From: Pogostemon cablin
Lineage: Eukaryota; Streptophyta; Magnoliopsida; Lamiales; Lamiaceae
DNA: 64,000 bases
Direction: 5' to 3'
Assembly (NCBI GenBank): GCA_023678885.1
Contig: CM043001.1
Span: 6,644,001 to 6,708,000, forward strand
Under the pieces are notes generated by a model. That model saw only the letters and a program-made list of their open reading frames with translations, ran no database searches and had not been told where the DNA came from. Below are positions 53,790 to 64,000 of this stretch, piece after piece; position 1 is the stretch's first letter, and each line of letters starts with the position of its first letter. The position numbers were made by a program, and so were the translations under genes.

Positions 53790-56328
53790 TTGATTGAACT
53801 ATTTCAAGCAAATTACTAATAAAATAAAGATGGAAAATACTTATGTAAATCGGATTCACGGTGTAAATCATGTGATTCTCCTTTAAATTCTATTATACCT
53901 TATGTATTGCTGGGGTTTAAATTAAAGATGAATCACATAGTTTATATCATAAACCGGATTTACATATTAGCGACTCAGTAAAGAGAGCAACACAAAAAAG
54001 GTCCCAAAAATGCTAATCACCGACTTCTGCAACAATGGATGATGAGACGTTGTAGGTTTTCATAATTTGCAAGCCTTATAAACTAAATGATCATTGAGGT
54101 AAACAAATATAATGTAAATAATGGAGTAAATGTATTAATTAATTAAGATTAAAAGATGAGATGGTTCACTTAATTGCAAAGCCTTTAAAACTCCATAAAA
54201 TATGAATATAAATTACACAATGAATCTATTAATTAATTAATAACATTAAGGGATAATGTTAAAAAATAAATAAGTGAGGATAAAATAGGAAGAATGTTTC
54301 TAGGCTATTAACCTTTAATATATTATGAGATGATATGTTTCTAGGCTATTAACTTTTAATATATTATGAGATGATATGATTATAATTATAATTATGATAT
54401 GATCAGGGGCCTAAACCTTCAAAAATCCCATTAGTATATAGTATATATAACTTTTAATGATTATACTTCTTAATGATAATTTTATCTCTTCACACTTTCT
54501 AATAATTACTCTTGTAACTAATTTAACGTTATACATGATTGATAAAGAAACATGTATCACTTTTACTACAAACTCTATAATTTCTTATTTTGAATCAATA
54601 AAAAAAATATTGTCTACACTTTTTGTTTAGTTTTAAACATTGAAAATTGTATAAAAATTATCTCTTTTTAGCAAGTTATGCTTTTATATTGCATTACTTT
54701 GTACTCCCGTCATTCCACAATTATAATCACACTTTATATTTTTGTTGGTCCCATAATAACTTGCACCATCCAAAAAAATAAAAAAATAACACCTTAAGAT
54801 ACATTTTAATTTTAAAAATAACACTCTCACCTTATACATGTAAATGTTTTACACTTTATTATTTAAAAAGAAGACTACATTACCCCTAAAAAATCAATAA
54901 AACTAGCCAAACAATTTTTTTCTTAAACTCTATATCAACATTATCGATGCAAATAAAATCGAAACGAAAGAAGTACTATTACCAATATCAATGTAATTTT
55001 ATTTTTAGCCCCCCTTCAAAATCGGTCTAGCTCCGTTCCTGGATATGATTATGATAATATTAAAATTATATAAAAAGAACTTAATAAATAAAAGAAAATG
55101 AAAATGTGATAAATTATAAAAGTAATTTACTTCTATCATAATTTTAATCTTTTTATTTTCCTACTCTATTCCTACGTACATATTCCTCTCCTTATTACAT
55201 TCTTAACTTAATTAAAAAATTTAAAAAAAATCTAATATAAGTTTTATAATAATAATATTACCATTAATTTAATATATGTTAGAGACATTACATTAAGATA
55301 TTTTTTAAATATATTATTTCAATAAATCATTTTTAATATAATAATTTAACTTCTACTACTCATGAACTCTTGAGATTTTATAAATTTCTTGAAATTTCCT
55401 CAAAATTTTCTCTTTTTTATATATTTTATTATTTCATAAAGCTAATAACTTATTTTTTCTAAAAATTTTATTTATAATATACTACAATAGATATATAAAA
55501 TTACACGACTCACTAAGAAAACTAATAAAAGAAATCTAAATGATAAAATTATATATATAAGGGTAGTAAACTTAAACTAAGAAAACTAATAAAAGAAATC
55601 TAAATGATAAAATTATATATATAAGGATAGTAAACTTAAACGTCACCAGCAAAATTACATGAAAAAAAATTTAAAAAATTGCACAACTCATTTTTGGCTT
55701 CATCATCGTGAAATACAATCAGTATTCTAAAAAACTACACCGTGTCTTCTCCTTCGATGCCCTATTTAGCGGAATGACATCGTCGTTTTCTCCTTCAGTA
55801 TCTCATCTTACTTTGTTGTTATATCTCTTGCATTTAATTTAGTATTTTAGAAGCTTTTCATTATTGTTGAGAACTCGTACAATCGTACATGGATTTTGCT
55901 TTCGGTGTCTCCATCACCTCCCATACTTTTCATACTTTATAATGTTTGATTTGTCTCTTCATATTACACATTAATGATTTAATTTATTTTTGATGTGCAG
56001 AGTTTTATATATTTGTTTGGATTTTAAAATTCCTTAAGAACATGAATATAAATTAAATAAAAAATAACTATTATTAATTAATTATAAATATTAATAATTT
56101 AGGTTAAGAATGTAAAAAAGAAAAATATAAGTAAGGATAAATGAGAAAAATTATTTTTCAAGAGGTTAGTATTTTTAATATATTATGTTATAATTATTAT
56201 AAGAGGGTAAAAATAAAATTTATAACTTAAGATTAATTATTGAAATAAATGATATGAAAAATGAAAAGTCATCGCATTTATATTTTGTAATTAATTATAA
56301 AGTCATTTTTTAAATAGTATGAATTATA
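53790..56328. other. AT-rich intergenic stretch with small tandem duplications
   Basis: No gene is seen. A duplicated segment of about 47 bp (TTTCTAGGCTATTAAC, TTTAATATATTATGAGATGA) lies at 54297-54380. A 64-bp duplication (CTAAGAAAACTAATAAAAGA) lies at 55513-55640. The rest is AT-rich and low complexity. Confidence 0.6.
54704..54973. mobile_element. Worn Stowaway-like MITE, about 270 bp
   Basis: The left end is CTCCCGTCATTCCACAATTA and the right end reversed is CTTCTTTCGTTTCGATTTTA, with TA on both sides (54702-54703, 54974-54975). The ends match weakly, so it is an old copy. Confidence 0.5.
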
Positions 56329-56527
56329 CTCCCTCCGTCCCGTTACAACGTACGTGTTTGCTTTATACACATAGATTAAGGGATATAATATTTTAATGTG
56401 TAATGATATGAGATAAATAATATTTTAATATAAAATGGGTATGTGTATTGGTATGACATGTGAGCCATGGAGAGAGAAGTAATTACCAAAATGGAAAAAC
56501 GCGTACATTTCAATAAGACGGATGGAG
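56329..56527. mobile_element. Stowaway-type MITE, 199 bp
   Basis: The left end is CTCCCTCCGTCCCGTTACAA and the right end reversed is CTCCATCCGTCTTATTGAAA, with TA at 56327-56328 and 56528-56529. TATAATATTTTAATGTGTAATG is a family word. Confidence 0.88.
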
Positions 56528-56649
56528 TAATAAGATAAATAAAAGGTAAAAATGTAGTAAAAAAAATGTGAGGATAAAGTGGAAAAAAATGTTAACACTT
56601 GATGAGCCACTTTTAATTATTACTAGTATTTTATACATGCGTTGCACGT

Positions 56650-59600
56650 CGCACTCACATAGTACTTTTGTCTTGTAATTTTAAGTGGATTTCTTTTTAT
56701 TCTAAATTTTTTATTTTAAATATCTTTATTTTTAACATAATAATGAATAATTTAATGGAATAATTTTGCGTATTGAAAAGAAGAACTCAAATTACTTTAA
56801 ATTTTAAGACCAGTGGAAGGCTTTGTAACTTAAGATAGACATCTCAGTTACCAATCAATAAACATTATTTCTTTTATATTTAAACATTTTCATGCTATGC
56901 CAGTTTTGGAATTAAATGCAAAACTATATTGTTGTGGCATTGAAAAAACAACATGGATTTCACACTATTCAAGCACATTGATAAGCACTTAAATTGATAC
57001 AATACAGATGTTCTAACTGTATTTATATGGGCATCTCTATGGAATTTTCTTTTCAGTTTAAATGTATAGTTCTTCTGCCTCCAAGCAAAATCCATTTTTA
57101 ATAATATTCATCGTGTGTTATGTTCACTCTTGCAATGATTGGGACTTGGGAGCCAAACGGGTAATCTGCTTACATTTTGTCTGCAAACAAGTATTATGGT
57201 GAATCCCAGGTGTTAAAAATTTGTGCTCATCTCATTAAACGCATTATTGGTGCTGTTTATCTCCTACCTTAAAGATGAGATAAAATCAAACTTTGGTCTT
57301 AAATTTATCATGAACTTTTCTTACCCATCATGCAGTCATTACTAAGTTGACAGTATTTATCTTTAGTCATCCCAATCAATGTTGAGATTTTTTTGAATAA
57401 CTCTGATTTTTTTTTCTCTGTAAATGTGGTCTTGCTTGCATCCACATTAGGTTATGATTTACTCTGCTTCAGAAATGTCTATTTTCCTTATATTAATGGA
57501 TTCCGCATGAGGAAAAGTTGACCTGTGTATTCATTGGGTTTCTAATAGTACTATACTTTATTTTATTGCTGGAGAATATCATTGTAGTGATGGAGCATCA
57601 TGGTCAACTCTGCTAAACCCAATCTTACTTTATGGATTATAACTTGAACAGAATGTCATGCAGCTTGATTCATCTTCCAATTCCATATACTTCTCAGAAT
57701 AATTTTACAAAATTATGTAATACAATTTGGCTTGGTATTGTGTTATCTGAATTTTTTGTAGATACATTTCTACTGAATTCAAATTTTTGGGTTGAAAGTA
57801 TGAAGTAGCAAGCTGAAGCTTATACTTTACTATATCAGTCATGATTGTGCAACACTCTCATTTTTCTCTCATTTAAAGAGAAACAATCAAATAATGAATG
57901 TAGTTATATCATCTAGGTTTTTTGTTTTAAAATACACAAACAACTTCAGTTCTAATGAGACATACAAAGCCATGTAAGAACTTATTTTCTGCTTAAGTTC
58001 TACAGAAGTCTACATGAAAAAAATTAGATAAGTTAATTCACAAATAATGGAGAATGAAAAAGATAGATGGCAAAGCGGTACACGATTCAGACACACATAG
58101 TATCTGATCATTTTCGTGAACTCGAGAACATTAAAACAAAATTACAAAAAAAAATGAATAATAGGAACAGTATAGTATTGCGTCCCTTCAACTGTTTTTT
58201 AGAAACTCATTCACTTGAACACTTGTTATAGTTGGAGTGCAATAATCGATTATAACCAGTCTTCTTTTTATCCCATTATCAATGTTGTCAAATTAAATCG
58301 TTGGCCCATGAGTACTGAAACCACACTAACATGTTTCAAAAAAATATGCTTAAAAACTGCTGCTTCAAATAAGTATTTCTTAAAATAACAGAACTGCTAT
58401 GCATCTTCGTTGAATGACAAAAGAGATCATTAAAAATTCGTGGGCAGAAAATATCTGAATCACACAATATACAAACAATAGTAGCAAGATAGAGGAGAAA
58501 TCTTGCATACCAGTAGAATACCCCCGACGCTAGTCCTCATACCTTCATGTAGCTGTAACTCAAAAACCAAATAAAAAGATTGAGATAAAAACCTTACCAA
58601 AACCAAAGACATTGAACTGCAAAACCCTAAGTAGAATTACACAATAAATTTTATGCTAAAAGAGGATCACAACATGAGAAATACCAATAAAACACCCAAA
58701 TTGGTTCAATTAGACACCAAATTAACATCAAGAATGAGAGGTAAGAATAATACCAATAATGTCTATGAAATTTATTCCTCATATCAGATGCAACAATAAA
58801 ATTCATATCGATTGGGGTAATCTCACCATGATGTCGTTCTGTCTCAGATTTTGCAGGATTGAAACACCATCTACTTAAAAACATACATGGCAAAAGCTCC
58901 TGCGCCCCCCGGGGACACGGAGGAATACTCCGTGTCCTCATGTGAACACAACCCTTCCCCCTCCAATCCTATTTAAACCTATGTATTGCTAGGGGCCTAA
59001 ATTGCAAAGGGGCATGGAAATTGCAAAGGCGAACAGAATGTGCTCCGTGCTCCCGGGTGCACAGGAGCCTCACTCAACATACATACTAAAGAAATAGTTT
59101 AACAAAACCAGCAAAAACTATTACCTTTTTTCATCACCGTACTGCTTCTTGAAAGCATCTTACCCTTAATATCCAGTGTCTATCCATCAACAAAATAGTA
59201 AGTATAAATTCCACATTTCTCATTAAAATAAGGGAAAGTGAATTAACCTTTAGTGCCAGTTAGGAGTGCTTAAGAACTTCACTCTCTTCTTTGCTTTCGC
59301 GCTCGAAGTGGTCATGGTGATACTCGATAATCATACCTCTATCTGTGCTCCTCACATCAAGTGTCATAAACCAACCAAAAATTAGAATTGCATCATAATG
59401 TATACTTAATACTTGAATTAAAGATGTTATTTCATATGATCATTTTGAGCATCTATAACTTGAATCCTCACATCAGGTTTCATAAACTGACGATTATATA
59501 CTCTAAGCCTTTAGCATAGAATTAAACTTGCAATTACCTTAATTATCTGCTTGTTCATGGCAACAGATTAGCACATGGCATCTGATATATATTAGAAATT

Positions 59601-59863
59601 TTTAAATTTTAGATTTCAAGAGCACAATTATGAAAAATGGGTGGCCTTAATCACGAACTTTAGTAGTATTGAGAAAAAGCATTCGACAACAATTTGCTTC
59701 AAAAATGTAGTAAAAAAAATGATTGTATCAACAAAAGACATACCACATACCAATCTCTTTGAAATTTTCATATTTTCCTCAGGAATTAGTCACAATGCCT
59801 CTCTTCCCCTTTTGTATCTCTTTCTCATCCACCTATCCTTCTTCTCCTCTTTCCTCCGACGCC
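56650..59863. other. Helitron interior, mostly unassigned
   Basis: Open frames (56895-57095, 58651-58941 minus; 59641-59955 plus) show no domain. Around 57100-57800 the plus strand is T-rich with GT/AG-like words, as in plant introns. GACACGGAGGA-TACTCCGTGTCC at 58914-58938 is a strong inverted repeat. On the minus strand, about 59330-59260 encodes MIIEYHHDHFERESKEE before a stop, a possible captured exon. Confidence 0.35.
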
Positions 59864-60016
59864 TTATGTCCTCCCCTCCGATAAAGATTCCGACTTCGAA
59901 TCGTAAGATTCATCATCTGAATCATACGACGCCATATAAGAGTCGCTATCCCTAGAACTTCTTCTCTTCGAACTCTAGTTCGGATTACTGTCCCTTTTCG
60001 CTCGTTTCCTCAAGAC
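59864..60016 (-). pseudogene. Captured Arg/Ser/Asp-rich coding fragment in the Helitron
   Basis: The minus-strand frame runs from 60016 to a TAA at 59864, with one internal TAG at 59975. It reads VLRKRAKRDSNPN, the stop, then SSKRRSSRDSDSYMASYDSD and DESYDSKSES. Runs of Arg-Ser and Asp-Ser are typical of splicing-related and other nuclear proteins. I do not recognise the gene. ATG-based open frames on the plus strand across the same DNA lack such composition bias. Confidence 0.35.
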
Positions 60017-60247
60017 GTTTCAAATATGATGAATTGAACGACATAAAAACTTACCATTAAGAAAAAGCATCAGTAATAAATGGGGTATTAATTCATCTGT
60101 CGTTTTAGAAGACGTTTCAAATGTTAATGAATGAATTGAACACGCTAAAACTTGCCATTAGGACTGCAGAGGTAATTTGAAATTTGTAATGGGACAAAAT
60201 TGTCCAAAAAAGTTTCTCATCTGCTTCTTACTTTTAATATATTAAGA

Positions 60248-61821
60248 TTAGACAATGGGTAGTTACATATTAATTGTTTTGTGTGGGTCTTATTTTAAAA
60301 AAAAATGGATAGAGACGCATTCAAATGATAAAATATATTTCATGAGACGCATTAAAAAGACAAAATATATACTTCTTTAAAAGGTATTGATGGAGTATTA
60401 TTTTAGGTAAAACCAGGACTTTCTGGTTCTCATTGATGAACTTGTTGCGTCTACTCTTCTCATGGATGAACTTGTTGCGTCTAGTCGTCTACACTGCATC
60501 TAATTTTGCCTTAAAAAAAGATCATTTATATGAGGGTATAAAGTTTAATTTGACTACTAATAACTAATGTTCCACGTTTGGTTTAGAGAGAATTGGCCGA
60601 TCACATTGTTCTAGCCCAAATCTTAAACTAGTTCATCATTGAAGTGCATATGGTACCAAATGAACTGAAGAAGTCGGCCGTTTTATGTCAAGGGATGCAA
60701 TAGGAAGGTGCCAACAAGCATAGTGTCTGTGTCCGACGACGATTGGTTGTTCACAATACTTTCACGGCAACATCCAATTTTTATTGTTAAGCAACGGGGG
60801 TAGGTTGAGATATCCAAAGCTGCCAAATACAGTTTCTCGGCAAGCTGTAATGGTTTTTACTGGAGCGTAGTCCATGAGTCCACCTTTATATTGTAAACCC
60901 TACAACGAGCGACACTTCACTATCCCTGCATTTTTCGAAAATAATCCGTTTTTCTGTATTTAGCTTCCATGGAGTTTAAAGTAGTTCCACGCATTTCTAT
61001 ACTTGGCCCCAATAAGTCATTGTTAAGAGTGTTGCATACTAACAGTTGTTGTCTATGAGTCCAGGAACCGGAGGAATGTTCAAAACAATCACTTAGCTCG
61101 CTGTGTCTATTTTCAGAAAGCTCCGTTAGACACAGGAGGTTTTCTACATAAGGAGAATACCATTATTATTCCCAGTGCATCATTATCATTCAACCGGCTA
61201 TTTCACAATTACACGAGCTGTATGACAAGTAGCATCCACACATATTTCGAAACAAAACACACAATGAAATCCCAATTTAAAATTAACGACACGACTAGCT
61301 CGCTATCAGCCCTACAAACTCCAGTGGCTATTCTGTAGTTAAATTACCTAAGAACATTTGACCGCACCTTGGATGTATTAGACAAACGATGATCAACTCA
61401 TCACTTCTTCATTTTTTATAATCCACAATGTAAGAGCACACCTCATTTGAAACTTTGCAACTACACCGCAGAAGACAACTAGATTGTTCCAACATCCAAT
61501 ATAATAGGTGCAACATAGGGGTGAAAACCAGGTTACCAGAAATACTAATATTGAGGATGTTAATCACTGAGGAGTAGAATCATAGCCAAGCCAAGCCTAA
61601 AACATACCAACTATGCCAAGAAGTTATCATATATAGCACTGAACAAGAATTTCCTTATCTTCACTTTGATCAAAGGCATGGTTTTGCAAAAAAGATGCAT
61701 AATTCCAAGAACATTTATCGGTCTTACAAAAAGATGTAAGATTAAAGTCATACTAGGATAACCTTATTTTATGCTAAAACATCATAGCAGAGTGTCACTT
61801 CAGCTGCTAACACAGTTAACA
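60248..61821. other. Intergenic stretch and 3' region of the TMEM70-like gene
   Basis: No further gene could be supported. The part from about 61400 to 61821 is the likely 3' untranslated region of the neighbouring minus-strand gene. From 60550 to 61160 base composition is more balanced, and a minus-strand frame without start (61161-60920) may be decayed coding sequence. TTCTCATTGATGAACTTGTTGCGTCTA is partly duplicated at 60427-60483. Confidence 0.45.
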
Positions 61822-63510
61822 TCATGAGTTCTTGGGAGCCGATTCATTACCTTGTTGCCAAGGGGTCAGCTTCGCCATCAAGGCCTTGTCATGACATTGC
61901 TCTTCATCGACATAGTAAAAATTACCATTAGCCTCAAATAACACATAAGGCCTATTGGTATTTGCAGGTTTGATATCAGCAAACTTGATGGTTCTTGATC
62001 TGTACGTTGCCAGCCACGACATCATCTCAACCTCAAAGCTGTCAGAACCAGGCGTCCATTTAAGCTTATGCACATATGGGTTTGCAAACCAGTGAAGGGC
62101 TGCTGTAGTTGAAGCACTGAAGAGAACAACAGAAGATGCAACCACAGTTTTCAGAATAAAATTCGAGTCCTGAGATGACATGAAACTGACAACAGGGCCC
62201 AGTGATGCAGAGATGAAGAAGGTTGAAAGTGACAGAAGCTTCACTCTCTTGATTGTATCCGATATAGGACCATGATAAAAAATCTCAGGTCCCTTTTCTT
62301 GGTTTCCCTCATCTCCCCCTTTCTGAGGTCCAATACTAATCTTTTTGTTGACTTCAGCAGTGGCCGGTTGAGATAAAAAACGTCTTTGGGTAGGATAATA
62401 CTGATGGCAAGAGTTAGCATCAATTTTATAAAAAGTTGTATGCGCCCATGGGCCGATACCATCAGCGAGGTGACCTGATGCAATGAATATGCTATGAGTA
62501 ACAACGTTGTGGATACCGAATTTTTCAATGCAAGATCACCGAGTTTAGTGAGTTATTATGACCGAGAATATCTTGGGGGTTACTTTGTCATTAAACTAAT
62601 GTAAAAATGAGGTAATGCAAAGATAAATTGGAAGCAAGATGGATAGACATTCCTTAACGTGAGATAAAATCTTCAAAATAATTGGTTAGGCTAAGCTCTA
62701 CACCTCAATTCAATCATGAGAAGCAGCAAGTTAGCTTCTCCATAGTAACAGGAAATTGCTAGAATTGTATCATGAGTTTCAAGACAAAATCAGCTTTAGA
62801 TAAATTCCAATCCAGCCACGTTCTACAAAAAAATGTTTGGCGAATCTCTTATGAGATGTTTTACTTGCACGTGATAAATTATAACAAGACTCAAGCTAGC
62901 CATGATTAACAAAATTCAAGAGAATTCAAATGCATGTTTGCTAAATAGTTTGACAAATCCCTATTATCTGATAGCCTATGTAGTTGCATATAGATCTCTA
63001 GAAAAATTACAGCACAAACACTAAAATTGATAAATTCTGTACATTCCAATGCTTAATCTTGTGGATCGTTGAGAAGATTACAAAGCTGAAGCAAATGTTT
63101 AACCACTATGGAAACTGACTTCCTCAACTTACCAGTGGGGTCAAAATAAACTCCTTAATACTATGTTTGGCTGAAATTAATAATTTAAAACACGAACAAC
63201 GAAATTTAAAAATGGTAAAAAATTAAATCCCAACATTTCCAACCTCCGTTTCTAAGCTACACCTAAATTTCGAACAAAATTGAACTTCAATAATCGAAAA
63301 CTGCAGCGATAAGTATACAATCTTAGAGATATATTATACTCACTAAGAACAAAATAAGCAACTCAAAGAAAGGGGAAAATCAAATCGAAACTAAACAATG
63401 AAATCAAGAATACAAGAGTGGTCAAATTTATGAATTATTGAGAAGAAAGAACCTGAACGGAAACTTGTCGATTGAGATCTAACCAGATGAAGGAGAGCAG
63501 CTCTCGCCAT
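61822..63510 (-). CDS. TMEM70-like mitochondrial membrane protein (two exons)
   Basis: The coding sequence joins exon 1 (63510-63453) and exon 2 (62474-61822), 711 bp, 236 residues. The splice sites are CGTTCAG/GTTCTTTC and TTGCATCAG/GTCACC, and the phase fits. Residues 1-20 (MARAALLHLVRSQSTSFR) form a basic, Ser-rich mitochondrial presequence. Residues about 97-120 (VKLLSLSTFFISASLGPVV) and 126-150 (FILKTVVASSVVLF) are two membrane segments. The C-terminal domain (HKLKWTPGSDSFEVEMMSW, YVLFEANGNFYYVDE) matches the TMEM70/TMEM186 family. In animals TMEM70 assists assembly of ATP synthase and complex I in the inner membrane; that role here is inferred. It is the only intact host gene in the window. 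Confidence 0.82.
62475..63452 (-). other. Intron of the TMEM70-like gene (978 bp)
   Basis: GT at 63452-63451 and AG at 62476-62475. The interior is AT-rich. Frames reading upstream of exon 2 (to 62528) hit a TGA near 62535 and need no start there. A first intron right after a presequence exon is common in plant genes. Confidence 0.75.
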
Positions 63511-63609
63511 TTTTTAATTTTCTGGAGTTGGAGAAAAATTCTTGCTTCCACTACTACAGCAAAAATAGAAAACCCCAGGATTTAGGGTTTAAGTGTAAAA
63601 TGTTAATTA
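63511..63609 (-). promoter_or_regulatory. 5' leader and telo-box of the TMEM70-like gene
   Basis: The minus strand has AAACCCTAAA (63590-63581), a telo-box often found near the start of plant genes for ribosomal and mitochondrial proteins. A short leader to the ATG at 63510 follows. The upstream boundary is a MITE, so core promoter elements must be in this 100 bp or within the MITE. Confidence 0.6.
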
Positions 63610-63799
63610 CTCTCGCAGTATCCATTTTACTATTTTTTGTATCTGTTTCAAAGGTATTCATTTATATTATTTAATAAAAAAATATACAATATGATTCACC
63701 ACTTCCCTCTAATACAACTACCCACTTTACATATAATAATAATATTCTTTAATCCACGTGCAAAAAGCAAATGGATACCTTAGAAACGGACGGAAGGAG
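63610..63799. mobile_element. Stowaway-type MITE in the TMEM70-like promoter, 190 bp
   Basis: The left end is CTCTCGCAGTATCCATTTTA and the right end reversed is CTCCTTCCGTCCGTTTCTAA, with TA at 63608-63609 and 63800-63801. It is the same family as 7041-7276. It begins 100 bp upstream of the start codon. Confidence 0.85.
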
Positions 63800-63851
63800 T
63801 ATATTTTTTTAAAATTAAAATAAGAAATTTACAAGAATGCCACTTTCAATA

Positions 63852-64000
63852 CTCTCTCCGTCCCGAAACTTACTTTTTGCACGGAGATTAAGGAGTATAA
63901 TATTTTAATGTGTAGTGAAGTGAGAGAAATAATATTTTAATGTGTAGTGGGTAGTTGTATTAGTGTATTGTGTGTGGTCATGTGGATATAATAATACGCA
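63852..64000. mobile_element. Stowaway-type MITE, entering, cut by window end
   Basis: The left end is CTCTCTCCGTCCCGAAACTT after TA (63850-63851). The word AATAATATTTTAATGTGTAG is repeated, and GTGGGTAGTTGTATTAGTG is shared with 11475-11735. The right end is outside the window. Confidence 0.8.

Larger units (their letters stand above)
56623..60247 (-). mobile_element. Helitron, non-autonomous, 3625 bp
   Basis: On the minus strand it starts TCTTAATATATTAAAAGT at 60247, with a subterminal GGACAATTTTGTCCC-like palindrome. It ends CTAG at 56623 after a weak hairpin (TGCG...CGCA). The flanks are A and T. No Rep/helicase is encoded. The interior, more balanced in base composition than the flanks, looks like captured gene DNA, including an Arg/Ser/Asp-rich coding fragment at 59864-60016 and possible introns. 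Confidence 0.7.

Noticed and set aside
60920..61161. 81-codon minus-strand frame without ATG near the TMEM70-like gene
   Set aside because: It has balanced composition and might be old coding DNA, but I recognise no motif and it lacks start and splice context.
62241..62528. Separate small gene upstream of the TMEM70-like frame
   Set aside because: It is a different frame over exon 2; the correct frame joins exon 1 by clear GT/AG sites with matching phase.

Overview
This window reads as nuclear DNA of a flowering plant, most likely a eudicot. The evidence is AT-rich intergenic sequence, Stowaway-type MITEs, Athila, Tat and Ty1/copia retrotransposons, two Helitrons, Mutator-like elements carrying plant gene fragments (actin-depolymerizing factor, class II LOB domain), and one host gene with a plant-style intron and telo-box promoter. 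No rRNA, tRNA or CRISPR locus was seen. I cannot name the species.

Layout: 1-4044 holds minus-strand Athila-type sequence, two tandem copies sharing one 1.7-kb LTR. It has been inserted into an older decayed Athila pol (4045-6924). MITE pieces follow, then a solo LTR of the same lineage (7317-9099). A Mutator-like element with a GC-rich core and a perfect 10-bp target duplication sits at 9647-10551.

From 13073 to 44139 the window is one nested retrotransposon stack framed by an ATAAT duplication. The outermost layer is a minus-strand copia element. Its 3' LTR remnant is interrupted by a second Athila-like LTR and internal region (13132-17390). Its 5' LTR is interrupted by a MITE (18819-19109) and by a Tat-lineage Ty3/gypsy element (19867-44067, exact ATTCT duplication). 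The Tat element has gag, protease, RT, dual RNase H and integrase on the minus strand. On the plus strand it carries two divergent antisense genes of the same kind (gypsy-type 'transposase' domain plus coiled coil). The first of these is split by a younger copia of the same family as the outer one (21531-29901; GGGAA/GGGAG duplication). LTR divergence counted by eye (about 1.7% for the inner copia, roughly 6% for Tat) agrees with the nesting order.

The right third holds two Helitrons in the same orientation (45981-48690, 56623-60247), several MITEs, tandem duplications and a Pack-MULE (52441-53780, near-perfect 9-bp duplication). The Pack-MULE joins an ADF exon to part of a class II LBD gene, including the LBD intron. 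The only intact host gene is at 61822-63510 (minus): a two-exon, 236-residue TMEM70-like mitochondrial membrane protein, with a telo-box and two MITEs in its promoter.
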